Below, piece by piece: positions 35,272-47,856 of a stretch of DNA of 64,000 nt. Numbering within the stretch: the first letter of the stretch is position 1; each line of letters begins with the position of its first letter. A program made the position numbers and the translations under genes. The DNA comes from Wuchereria bancrofti (lineage: Eukaryota > Nematoda > Chromadorea > Rhabditida > Onchocercidae), in assembly GCA_005281725.1 (NCBI GenBank), contig SSBO01000008.1, forward strand, positions 496,001 through 560,000, in the 5' to 3' direction. Under the pieces are notes generated by a model. It was not told the origin of the DNA. It searched no databases and worked only from the letters and a program-made list of their open reading frames with translations.

Positions 35272-37702
35272 CTCACAAAAAAAACTCATGCCGTATGAAA
35301 ACCTCGATATCCCGGTAATCCGGGAAATAAGGAACCACACACGCAACGAACCTATCCCATCGTCAACAAACCATCATGACGGAAAGACAGGAAGAAAATA
35401 CTAATCAAGAGCAATCAGCTCTAACTCGTTTGTTCCTGATCAATTAATTTCAAACCTAAATTCCAAACTATTCTTTCACTCAATTTATGACAGCTGCTTT
35501 GTACCGAATATCCCTTTCACTAGTATCTCCCTACTGTTACTAATAGCGGATCTTGCTCTCTTTATTGATTTCACGTGACTATTAATACTTTTTTAAATGC
35601 TTAACATACAGAAAAATCAGAAATTCTCATCAAGGCTACAAATATATATAAATGCCCAAACTCATGAAAAAATAACAGCATTTTAAATTGGTTGGGTCTA
35701 TGGTAATTCTACTTGTTTTCAGTAGTATTATCCCAAATGGTCTAATGCTAAAACGGCAATCATTAGCACATACTTTTCACATCTGATGTTATTTTAATAC
35801 GATGATCTAGCAGTATTAACATTTCAGAAGAGTCAACCACAATTTTATGTAACGCCTAGTTCTCGTGTTTTAGGGGAATACTTTCATCTTTTGATACGAC
35901 CAGAAATTTTCAGTCTTTTAAGAGTTCACAGTGTTTTAGTTTAAACACCGCCAGGCTACATTAACTGCAAACTTCATAGGGATGTTGCCGAAAGTGCTGT
36001 AATCTTAGACGAGTGACAACGATGGCTACAGCAACAACGATCACTGTTCATTCAGTAAAGTCAGGTGAATACATGTCACACACATTGAGTAGAACAGACT
36101 AACTCGGGTCGCAACACTTTTGATCATTTAGCCATAATGACCAGCATCCACTAGAAACACAAAAGGCTTCTGATTTACCTCGACACGCCTCACGTGAATT
36201 TTACAAATGAGTTATGTGCATATCTTACGTGAAATCTTGGGATAATCACTGCTGCGTTGTGTGTGAGTCTCCAAAGTGATTACATGTCAATGACTACAAA
36301 CAAAAGAGACAAAGTGTCAACTTTACTCTCAGAATACCAAAGCGTTAATCCTCAAATTGTTTGATGTTAGACTTGCGGCAGTATCCTTTCCGTACATAAA
36401 CAAGATAAGGTAGCACCACCCTGCAATGCTTATACTGCTAAAGGCGACACGTATGACACGTGACGGTCCCTCCTCTTTTCACTATGGTACTAGACCGACC
36501 TAATTTCACACCGCGTCATTTATGAAATTCGCCACGAACCAAACACGTACCAATAAAAGAAGGAATGAGAAGACGAAACAACCAATGAAAATTTCTTGTC
36601 TCTCTTTCTCTTTTTCTTTCTTCTGTTCTCTTGACAGATGGCAGTGAGGTAGAGGAGGGGTGGGAGAAAAGGATAGGGAGAGAGAGCAGAAACAGCGCGG
36701 GGAATGAGAGAGAACAAGTGTAAGAAAAACGAACGAATTAGAAGAGAATGAAAAGAAAAGATCAAAAGAAAATCAATAACAGGAGTAACTATGGAAAGTC
36801 AGACATCGAGAGAATGAGGAATCAACTGTTGCTTTGGCCACTATCGTTACAGTGCCATATGCAGCTTTTCGCTACAAATGGGTGGTGCTTAACGGGGGCG
36901 GGGTCTCACTTCGCTTCTCTGCTCTTGTTGTTATTCACGTTTTGTGTAGCGAAAGCGTTCGCAGACATTCAACGTGCAAACGTGTATCCCGTAACGTGCA
37001 GGTGTCTCGTAGGTACGTTTATATGACATGCGTTAGCATGTACATACATCCAGATAACGTTATAAAGAGGTTCTTGTGATGAGATACAGATATTAGATGC
37101 AATTTAACTGCACATATAGCACTGTTTTCCTTCCAGTCACAATCTACTACAGTTCTTCCTTCCTCATCTTGCCATAATATATAATTTCATGGGACTTGCA
37201 GCTGTGGCGAGTGTCTAAAATGTAGAGCATTTCACGGAATTGAATCAACTTGATCAATTAATTTGTAATCGTTGATAGTGCACTTATCGAGAATGTCCCT
37301 TACAGATACTTTGCTTGCCAATTTTTTATTAAAAAATGAATCTCTTATTTGTAAAGTACTTCTTTCATGTTTCAATACTTTATTTTGAGTTTTAACTCAC
37401 TCCATGTATGAATATATGACTTTTTCCATCTAGTTTTTGTTTCACTGAGTTTCTTAACTCATGGATTCATGCATTTGATTTTGTAATTTATTTACTAGTT
37501 GAGATCGCATCGTATGTTTTGAATATGCATGTTTTTGCGCTTGAAGCACATAAATTTTCCAGGAAACTCACGCAGTTTGGTGTAGGTCAGCTTGGTTTTT
37601 CACTACGTTTGTCCATGAACATTTAAAAATCCAGTTAAAGTTTTCTTTCAGGTAGGTAAGCTTTTCCACGGGTTTTGGTAATGCGAAGTATCTTACAACA
37701 TT
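35272..37702. other. Upstream region between the FLYWCH-like gene and abtm-1
   Basis: Divergent promoter space. No exon is supported. A purine-rich stretch lies at about 36650-36780. Open frames around 36750-37080 have no ATG that would join the next abtm-1 exon in phase. A TTTCAG at 37647-37652 is a possible trans-splice acceptor for abtm-1. Confidence 0.45.
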
Positions 37703-40700
37703 ATGAATTACTTTCTCCGTACAATGCTTCAAAAGCAATTTCAATTATCGAATCGACAAACGAAGCTTGTTTATGTTAGTTTTTAAAACATTTCGTTTAA
37801 ACAAATGACTAGTAGGCTGCGTTTTTATCCACATATTTGGTTATTGCAAGTCATTAAATATTTTTACAGCGCAATTTTTTATCCGCATCAGAAAAGAATC
37901 CGAAAACATCGAGAACTACATTATGGAAACGCGTAAGTGGACAGATTCGGAACTGTTTCCATCCCGGTGCAAGCAGTCTAGTACCGATGGCGGTGAGTCT
38001 TATGGTTGCCATCTTAAGTGATCTAAAAGTAAACAACTGGGGTGGGAAAACTATTTCTGATCACTGAGAGAAATTTGAGTCAAAAAATCCTAACTCAATT
38101 CTTTATAGAAGTTGAAATTTCATTTCTGTAATTTTATAGTGTTGAAAACCTATAGACTTACTGTACTTGATTTTTATATGTTAGACATGTAAAGGTCTGC
38201 TGTGATGTTAGGGTCGGAATACATTACCGATTTACCGAAATTATTTGTCGATTTACCGAAAGTACTTACCAATTTGTGCAGTTTCCCCTTGGCAAACAAA
38301 TATCGACAGCAGAATTGGTGAGGACAATGTTACGGTCTGTTTGGCCAAAAGGGAATTGGAAAATCCGACGACTCTATATGTATTCCATGGCTCTTCTTGT
38401 TGTGGCGAAGGTAAGTGGAAGCACCCTAACTGGTTTTTTTAATCTTTCATCTTGCGAAATTGATTAGTTTTAGATTTAAAAATTTGCATTTTCAATTCAT
38501 GATTCAACCAGCAATTTGTATTCATCCATTTCTGCAGGCGCTGAACGTCTGTGTACCGTTTCTACTGAAGAATATAATTAATTATTACAACGAACAAGTA
38601 CCGATCAGTCTTCAACTGTCAGCTGATAATTATAGTAGCATGTTTGGAATTGCGGCATTCTCAATTATTATAACTTGTATGTCTTCTGTGAAATATTCTT
38701 GTAATTATTCAGGAATTTCTTTTTAATTGTAAAAATTATGAGATTGTTTAGACCATTTTGATAAAGTACAGGGTTTTTTGAGTTTTTATATGATCAGGTT
38801 GGTGATATATTCAAATGAGTTTTTTTGCACAGTTAATGTAATCATCTGTTAATACTATAATCAATACGCGTTGCAGATGGTGCGGCACGTAGTGGTTCTG
38901 CGTTATTTAATGAACTTCGGAATGCAGTATTTGCACGTGTTGCACAGTATAGTATTCGTAGCATTGCACGGCAAATTTTTCTTCACTTGCATTCGTTAGA
39001 TTTGTCCTTTCATCTAAGCCGACAAACAGGCGGTATATCAAAAGCAATAGACCGAGGTACTAGGGGTATGGCATTCGTACAAAGTGCACTGGTCTTTAAT
39101 GTGGTACCTACAGCAATTGAAGTAGGCATGGTTTCAGGATTGTTGGTGAGATCTATTCGTTGAAAATTTCAAGATTTGTTAACAATTTGTTAACATTTGT
39201 TAACGTGTTGTCATTACTTTCTTAACGTCTACAACTCTTTTTCCAGTACGTCAATTGTGGTCCATCGTTTACATTTGCAACATTAGGTTGTCTTTCAATT
39301 TATACTATTGCGACGCTAGGAATCACCAAATGGAGGACTAAATTCCGGCATCAGATGAACCAGGCTGATAACGATGCGAACAATCGTGCTATCGATTCAT
39401 TAATTAATTATGAAACTGTGAAGGTAATTACGAATTTTGTGCTAAATTTTGTGAAAAGCAACAAACGAATTTTTTAATTTTTAAAGATTAATAGAATAAA
39501 ATACTTAATTATTTTAGTATTTTAACAATGAAGGTTTTGAAGCGGATCGGTATGATTTTTTCCTGAAGAAGTATGAAGTAGCAGCACTGAAGACGAGTAC
39601 ATCGTTAGCACTTCTGAATTTTGCACAAAATGCAATATTTAGCGGTGGTCTTGTCGTTGTCATGTGTTTAGCAGCAGCAGAAATTCAGAAAGGTACTGCT
39701 ATTTCAAAAAATTTTCCTGATTTAAAGTAAATCAAATGTGGATGTTTTTTATGATAACTTTACTGTAATGCTTGTCGCGACCAAGTATTATACTAGACTA
39801 ATAATGTGTCATGTAGAAAATATATTTTTATGTATCAAAATCAAAAGCCAACAGTGCAGCAACAGTGAATAATGTCTTTTTTTTTGAAAATGACTTCATA
39901 TATTTAAATAAACGTGTTAGGGAATGGACTGAAAATGTGTGGGAGCTGAATTGTTTCATAGTTTTTTCTTTGCACTGCTTTTAAAAGTTTCGAATTAGTG
40001 AAGAAATTCCAGGCAAAATGAATGTTGGCGATCTTGTCCTTGCTAATACATTATTATTTCAATTGTCAGTGCCATTAAATTTCCTTGGTTCAGTGTATCG
40101 GGAAATAAAACAAGGATTGGTGGATATGCAGTTAATGTTTTCATTACTCTGCTTAAAAAGCAATATAACTGTAAGTTGGTGTGAAAACACATGTTGTTAT
40201 TTCTTTAAAATGTATGTTAATGATTTGTTTGTACCAGATTAAAGAGAACGGATTTTTTGTTTCGTTTGCGGCAATCTTTCCAACGGATTTTTTGTTTCGT
40301 TTGCGGCAATCTTTCCTTAAGTCTGGTGATGATACAAATCTTAGAATTTCGAACATGACAACAATTATTCCAATTTCGAATTGATGGAATACCGCATTTT
40401 AGGAGAAACCAAACGCTCCAACTTTGAATGTTCATATGGGAAATTCGTCTATATCGTTTAAAAATGTTACATTTGGCTATCTACCGGGGCAGTACATATT
40501 GAAAGGCTTAAATTTGGATATTCCTTCTGGTAAAAAGGTGCCATCTGACCAGGATTCAATTTTCTTTTAACATAAATATCAAATACATAGATGTTTTGCA
40601 ACCGGAATGCTATTAATTATTTGCTTAAGAAGAGATAAGCGAACGAAATAAATATTACATAATAAGGACTTGCCATATCCATATCAAGTTATTTGTTTAC

Positions 40701-42410
40701 CTACCAATTTCTTCTATAGGTAGCTATAGTAGGCACCAGCGGAAGCGGTAAATCGACAATTGTTCGACTTTTATACCGTTTATTTGATCCGCAGGATGGC
40801 GAAATTTGTATCAACGGTCAAAGAATTTGTGACGTCAAACTTGAAAGTCTGCGAAAAATGATTTCTGTTGTACCTCAGGTCAAATTTTGTTCTTTCTTTA
40901 TAATAACAAAGAAAGAACATTGAAAAATGATGTGCTTACAGTTATGCGGCATGGAACAAAGTAGACTAAGGAGAAATGCAGAAGTTTTTCATCAGATTTT
41001 CCTTTTCATCAGATTGACCCTTTCTTTTTTTTGAAAATTGGAAAATTTTGAAAATTTCAGGATTCAGTTCTTTTCCATGATACTGTATACTACAACATAC
41101 GTTACGGAAATCCAACTGCGTCTAAAGAAGAGGTAAATTATTCTTTTTCTCTGACTTCAGCGCTGAAATTCGATTCTCCTACTATTTTCAGGTTTTCTCT
41201 ATCTCGAAATTGGCAAATTTGCATGATTCGGTGATTCGATTCAAAAATGGCTACGATACAGTTGTTGGCGAAAGAGGTTTAAAGTTAAGTGGAGGTGAAA
41301 AACAGCGAGTTGCAATTGCTCGGGCATTATTAAAAAATGCTCCTATTATAGGTGATAATTCAAGTTAAAAAAAATTGATATATAAGCTCACATTTACCAT
41401 CTTCTGATACAGGTCTGTCAAGTTTGACTTTATTAAGTATAAAGATGATAGTAGAGCCTTTAAAGATTAAATTGAAATTTTATAATGCAAAATTAGACTT
41501 TAAATGAAGCATTAGGTTTGATTCTTATTAGTCTTAGCTTTTTTTATAAAACATTGTAATCAATTTAGTGTAGAATTTTAATACAATACAGAAAAGTATA
41601 ATTTTCTCAGTCCTTTAGCGCAACTTCAGTTTCGTAGATCATCTTTTGGAGTTTATTTTTTGAGAAGGAGATTAATTGATTTGAGTATTTTATCGATTAT
41701 TATATTTTGAACTCAGTCTTTGATCGACTCATAAGTTCAGTCCTTTATCGGTCTTCTTTGTATGATCACATGACGAAAATTGCAGTGTATGATGAAGCAA
41801 CTTCATCGTTGGATGCTTTAACGGAAGAAAATATTATGAGTTCTATGCGAAATGCCGTGCAGCAACGCACGTCATTGTTCATTGCACATCGTTTATCTAC
41901 AATTATCGATGCTGATATCATTTATGTGCTGGAAAATGGAAAAGTAATCTTTAGTTTATGGAATTTTTTTATCTGCTTCATGAACTACAACTACAAGCTG
42001 GTTTTCCAGAGTTTGACTTGGAAGACCACAGTAGTGATTTTCCATGTACTTATTAAAGCAGAGAAATGTATGATTTGTCCCAGAGTTACATCAACTAAAT
42101 AGTTTTATTATTAAGCTTCGAGATAGTAGTGAAAGAATTTTTAAGTATTTTAGTTTTAAATAAATGGCAGAAATTATTCGAGTATTTCTGGACAGAAATA
42201 AGTAATTTATTTCAGGTTATTGAAAGTGGATCTCACTTCGAACTACTTGCAAAACCCGGTAGCCGTTATTCTGATCTCTGGAAATCACAGCATAAGTATT
42301 CAAAACAACTAACCTCTCATAATCATGGATCAGAACATTTGCATCTAGGATCTTTCGATAATCATCGTGACGATGGCTGCTGTAGATCGGGTGGCGGTTG
42401 TAAACGTTGA
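37703..42410 (+). CDS. abtm-1: Mitochondrial ABC half-transporter ABCB7/Atm1
   Basis: Inner-membrane exporter supplying a sulfur/glutathione compound for cytosolic iron-sulfur cluster assembly. Fourteen exons join in phase: 37703-37774, 37870-37992, 38282-38410, 38538-38676, 38877-39145, 39247-39423, 39518-39692, 40013-40170, 40403-40537, 40720-40878, 41061-41132, 41192-41351, 41786-41943, 42216-42410 (706 residues; human ABCB7 is 752). Exon 1 encodes [19 protein letters not shown], basic and free of acids, as expected of a mitochondrial presequence, which supports this start. One transmembrane domain spans about 100-410. The nucleotide-binding domain has Walker [10 protein letters not shown] (about 463-471), signature LSGGEKQR (about 567), Walker [11 protein letters not shown] split across exons 12/13, and the H-loop in AHRLST (about 624). 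The C-terminus ends in a cysteine-rich [10 protein letters not shown], comparable to the cysteine-rich end of vertebrate ABCB7. Confidence 0.96.
40247..40316 (+). repeat. Perfect 35-bp tandem duplication in abtm-1 intron 8
   Basis: Units 40247-40281 and 40282-40316 are identical, indicating a recent duplication. It lies wholly inside the intron. Confidence 0.95.
40888..40919 (+). repeat. 12-bp inverted repeat (hairpin) in abtm-1 intron 10
   Basis: The arms TGTTCTTTCTTT (40888-40899) and its exact reverse complement (40908-40919) flank an 8-base loop. It begins about ten bases after the exon 10 donor, so it could form in the pre-mRNA. Confidence 0.85.
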
Positions 42411-44776
42411 AATATTTAGAATGAGCCAGTTGCTAGTTGATTTTCTTCGACTTATACGCGGCCGATTGTATGCGATCATTCTTTCAATTTTTTTTTTTTT
42501 TTTTGAAGTATTTTTTGAGAAATTTTAGGAGCTATTGAGGAGCTTCAACTAAAATTTCCATGGGTTTTTGACTTGACTTTTGTTTTCCATGACTGTTCCG
42601 GCTTGATTTTTGATCCGTGATCCATATTAAGTTGTTGAAAAAAAAGTGATTTTGTTATCATTCTGGCAAAAGATAGGTACCGCGCATTGTCATATGACAC
42701 TATCAGAAGGAAAGAAAGATATGTCTGTCTTTTGCGGAAAAAGTAGCTCGTTTACATATGAAAGTAGCAAACTCTAGATGGAGAGACTTCTCCGGCATAA
42801 GATCAGCAGAAATAATTATATTAAGACTGGGAAAAAGTTTTATCTTTTTCCGAATTCAGGAATGCTCTCTGTTTCATTTTTTTCTCTAGCTTCAATTTTC
42901 GCTCATCTTACTATAACGTTCAAATTTGCATAAGTTTTCGCAGCTGAATTTTAATTTTATTTCCTATTGTACATTGTTTCTAGATAAAACTCTAGCGCTT
43001 TGCAAAGCATATTAACTTTTTCTGGATATCTTCGTCCTTTTTTGTCTGCTCTTCAATCATTGTCTAATTTTTTGAAAAAATGATTAGACCTCTAACTTGC
43101 TCATTTCTACTATGTTTTTTACTTTGTCTATTGTTTTTTGTTAAAACAGTAAGAAAACTCTAATAGGGTGTTTATGCCCTCTAATACTAAAAAATGATTT
43201 GAAATGCTAATAGTTGGATTTGTTGTAATTTGCTTTACTTTCATAACATTTTACAATAGTCATTGCTGAATTTGTAAACGATTCTATTATTTTGGGAACC
43301 CAAAAGATCTGAGTTGAATTTCTGAAATCGTTTTAAAAAAAAGCAAACCATTAACAAAGTTGCTAAGAAATGCAGAGAGAAATATGGTTGAAGAGCAAAA
43401 TTTAGGAGAGGAATGGAACATTCAAAAAAACCAAACATTTGAAATTGAAATATTGAATTTTAACACCTCTCATCATCCAATTTCTTTTTTACCAGATTTA
43501 TTCATTTTTCTCAGGATATGTCACGAATAGAAGGGAAGTGATGTATTAAGCAATCATCATATGTTCCGATTGGCACACAGACAGTGATCACTTACCACTT
43601 CACTTTTGTCGCTTTGGTTTAGAATAGTACCCACTAATTATATTTGTATTTTTATATTAGCAATTTTCCAGACTTTTCCTCACATGAGAAAACTCATTGA
43701 ATTAGGAGTTTCCGAAACTTCCATACTGAGTCGCGAATTTCAGAACTTTTTTGCATAATCAGAAGGTCTGAGAAATTACGAAGAAATTACTTATTAGTAA
43801 AATAACTTTAATTTGAATTAAGAAAACTGAAGAATTATTTACTAGCAAGTGGAAGGTCCAGGAATTTTGGGAAGCAGTTTTTGATATTCTGGCTCTTGTC
43901 AGATGAAAGTAAATCTCGAAAATTTCACCTCATATTAGGAAGTCTTGGAGCAACAAGTAGTTTACGATGTAAATTATTTGTTGGAAATTTCAGGAGTGAT
44001 TCTTTATAAATTTTGTTTTCTGGGCGTAGAGTTATAATTTCTGGTTAGTTACGAAGTACATTTTATGCAGTTTTGAACGTGCTACATTTTTATTGCACTA
44101 ATATCTATTGTTTTTCATCCTTAAAATTTTGTAGCATTTGATGTAAAAAATTTGCATACTTTTTGTAGTGCTTGCTGTCCAAACTTTGTAGTGGTATTCC
44201 CTTTTTTTCACAAATTTTTTATCCCTAGAATGTGTTGTTTGGAATACTTCCATGAATTTTCTTTTCAAATCTATGGTATTGAGTCATTTACGTTACGTGT
44301 CTTTTTAATATGATTCTAATGAGTTTATATCTGTTTTTATTGGAATTTACCGAATGTTATAAACAGATTTGCAGCGGCATTTATTTTTCACTGCGAGTCG
44401 TTCAAGTGGAAATTCTGCAACCTTTATATTTAACTAAACATATTGTTGCGGGCGATATTCTGCCTCGAGGGAAAATGAATCGAGTCAAGATAATATCGTC
44501 AGATTCTCTAGAGCGTTTGTATTGCTTACTTTAATGTGCTAGGTTGGTGCCAGAAACGTTAAATATTTTGTGAATTGAACTTTAACAAGTTTGTGAATCA
44601 TGAAACTGATCACAGCAATAACATATAGGCAAATAGTAGTGCGCTAGCATAAGCAATAATTTTGATAAGCCATGCTTTTATCATAATATCTCTTGTGAAA
44701 AAGAGATTGTGTACAACTTTTAGTGATTTAAGGTTTTGGCTGGGAATATAGAATTTGTTGATTGGCATCCGTGAAA
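42411..44776. other. Intergenic region, no gene seen
   Basis: About 2.4 kb of AT-rich DNA between abtm-1 and the TMEM50 gene. An open stretch at about 44310-44534 has some coding-like composition but joins nothing in phase and matches no family I know. Confidence 0.5.
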
Positions 44777-46173
44777 ATGTCCGGATGCTTGGATCAATTC
44801 AACTATAATTGTGATATCGATTGGGATTCAAAGCGGAATGCTGTCGCATCGTGTATTTCATCAGCTATGGTAAGGAATCCCTTATTTGCTTTTCCGTTGT
44901 AGTGTATGATTGGAAGATGTTGAAGGAAGATTTATTCGAGCAATATGGTTGTTTGAAAGCTAGTGCTTTTTGACTGATGATAATCTGTATAAATAAATTG
45001 ACTTTAGTCTTTTGTTTGGATTTCTTAATGTTCGGAAGCTCACTTGAATCATACATTTATTTAATCAATTACTTGATTCCTTCCTGGATGTTACTGTCAT
45101 TCGGATTCCTCTACAATATCAATTTTTTAGTTCTTCATTGGGTGGTGGCTGTTGATCGACACGGCAGCAATTTACACTCCGATCGGTCAGTGGAACAATG
45201 TTTATATCATCGTTACTGTTTGTGGAACCATTGCGATGTTCATGTAAGTTTGGATTCTTATAAAGTTTGCATAAAAAAGATCGTCCAGAAATATTTTTCT
45301 TTTTTCCAGCACTACTTCTAAACATCTGTATTTGTACTCATGATATATGATAATCATTTTCAATATAATAGCATAATTCGTTTATCTGGAGAAATTTCTT
45401 AACTGTGATCGCCTTTTAGGGTGAATGCTGTTTCAAACAGCCAAGTTCGGGGCGAATCAATGAATGAAAATATTTTAGGTACCAAAGGTTAGATTTTCGA
45501 ATGTAATTATGTTATTCATCAATTTTAATTGTTCCCTAAACAAAGATTTTATGAAAAATAACATATGGTTGCTATAATATAATATACAACTTTTACTAGA
45601 TCTGTTAATCTCGGCCACATAAATCGAGCATATTTTCTGTTTTTGCAATCGATGCTCAATATTACTTTACTGCACCTAATATATTTTGGAAGCTAACTGT
45701 AATCTTTTGATAAAATATAAATTTCAACAGTAACTGTCATCACATTTATTCGTAGTTGTTTTAGACTTGGATTATGTAAAATGCTTCCTTGTTGCATGGC
45801 TCCACGTCTACTTATATTCTACTAGCTTATTTTTATATTATGTTCATTACGGTTGTATCTCAACTCAACTCTAATGAAACATAACTTTCTCAATGATAGC
45901 CGTGTTATATATGTACATTGAATTTTATATTTACATGCAATTTTGAAAATGACGACAAGTCAATTTTTAGGATCTCGTTTGTGGCTAATGCTCGGTTTTG
46001 TACTTTCATTTGCATCGCTAGTTGCTGCTTTATGGATTATGTTCGCGGATTATGTATTGGTAACGGGTGATCATCCGATATGGCCCGGAGTTGCACTCTT
46101 CCTGCACAATTTTTTGATTTTCATCTCTTCACTTGTCTATAAATTTGGTCGAACAGAAGAATTGTGGGGATGA
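44777..46173 (+). CDS. TMEM50: TMEM50-family four-pass membrane protein
   Basis: Exons 44777-44869, 45131-45243, 45420-45487 and 45971-46173 join in phase to give 158 residues, matching human TMEM50A (157). Family hallmarks are visible: IDWDSKRN near the N-terminus, GWWLLIDTAAIY in TM1-TM2, AVSNSQVRGES, GSRLWLMLGF and the C-terminal FKFGRTEELWG. Four hydrophobic segments are expected. The family is found in the endoplasmic reticulum or secretory pathway; its molecular role is poorly known. Exon 3 has two in-frame donors 9 bases apart; the downstream one (45487) gives LGTKGSRLWL and best fits the family. Confidence 0.95.
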
Positions 46174-47856
46174 TAATTGATCACTGAACTTACGGACTGT
46201 GACTTTCAGTTCTGGAGTAAGTAGCTAAGTGCAACAATTAGCTATTTACTCCTAATTCAAATTAATTCCCCCGTAATTCAAGAATTTTATACCGAGATTA
46301 TATGCAGCTTCATTTTCTTTTTTCACTTGGAGAATTAGACATGATGATTTAATGATGTGCTTTTCCTAATTTCAAATCAGAACTATTCCCCTTCTTAATC
46401 ATTACATTTTATTTCTGGCTAAACCACTTTTTTTAATTTCTAAAAATTGAGGCGGTTTTTAAAATTTAAGAAAGAATAAAAACAAATATACAAAAGAGCC
46501 TTCAAGGATGCCTGTAAAATGTTTGTCGTTTCCCCTGATAGTGAAATTAAATCTGAAGTCTATCGGAGAAACTTGCTGGTCTATCTAATCTTGCACCAGT
46601 TCTATATGTCAATTCATGTACTCATTTGTATCTTCGTTCCCTACTATTCTGCTATGCTTTTTTTTTTCATTTTCGCTTATCTTGGACTGGAAAACTTAGG
46701 AAATATGGTAGCTTTTAAATAACACAAATAAATTCAACTTCGGGCGGACTAACTTGAAGGGTTCTTTCCTTGGCTAAGGTCCTATATATCTACTACTTCC
46801 AGTCCAATTTTCTGTCGTTATTGTAAAAAAGGGTTAACGAACTGAATGTAATAAAATGTAAAAACATGCATAAATCTTTCACTAAGAAATATCATTTTTC
46901 TGTAAGTCATTCCTAAACCGCCTGCAAAACTTCTTGATAAATGAAGATTAAAAATTTTTGTCACTATAAACAAGACAACACTAGTCAAGGTACAGAAGCA
47001 CTTTCCAAAAACAAATAAAACACTCTGAAGTAGATAGAACTGACAATCATAAGTTTTACCATATTTTCCAACATAGAATTCAGGCACAACATTATTCAAG
47101 AAGGTAACTTAGCTGCCAAAAAATAGAAATATTGGTAGAAATCTGTTAATGTTTCTATTTCTTGGCGAAATTTATAAAATGAACAAGAGAATGAGTGACA
47201 AGTCTTTTTCGGAAGATTGAATTGATTCAATAAAATGCTAAAGGCAGAGAAGTGGTAGATATCCCTGAATCCTTAAACCTCAAGCACTGAGATCGGAGTA
47301 ATTCATAATGATGGAGAAATAACTTAAATGGAAAAATCGATACAAGGACTTTCTGAGTATCCTAATGTAATGTGAAAAGCAAATGCCATAAATGATTTAA
47401 GTGGGAAATGAAGTTCTTATATCTATCACAAAAACTTACTAGGTTTGTTTAAAATAAGTTTAAAAACACGAAAGTAAGAACAGCCTATTTTTAGACTTTG
47501 ATCCTTATTTACCATTATTAATCCTTGCTCCACTAACTGATCACAATATGCTTCCATGCAAGTACTATAGCTTACTTTGTTCATGTAAACGAATAATTTA
47601 AACAAAAAAAAAAAAAAAAAAGCGAAAGAATTCGCTCATTCTGATGTAGGAAGATTATTCATTACGGATTATTAACCACTGTATGTAACTAAAATAATTT
47701 AAAATTTGTCCTTAAATATGAATGTACTGGTGCTATCAAACAAATGAAAATGATCCAATGAACCGTCTGACAAACCAACTTCCTATCAGAATGAACTAAC
47801 TGATCAAATAAAAAAGAAAAAAAGGTTCGATATTCGTCATATTTACTTTTCTCTTA
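46174..47856. other. Convergent 3' flanks of TMEM50 and the small membrane-protein gene
   Basis: No exon is supported. A plus-strand AATAAA at 46475-46480, about 300 bases after the TMEM50 stop, is a candidate poly(A) signal. A run of A lies at about 47602-47620. Confidence 0.5.
46475..46480 (+). terminator. Candidate poly(A) signal of the TMEM50 gene
   Basis: AATAAA about 300 bases downstream of the stop codon. Assigned by position only. Confidence 0.4.

Noticed and set aside
36748..37079. Open frames with hydrophobic and basic stretches considered as abtm-1 exon 1
   Set aside because: The frame that would join exon 37870 in phase has no ATG, and the ATG-bearing frame joins out of phase. 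The exon at 37703-37774 fits phase and presequence character better.
44310..44534. Plus-strand frame upstream of TMEM50
   Set aside because: No family resemblance and no in-phase splice to the TMEM50 exon; TMEM50 has a good start at 44777.
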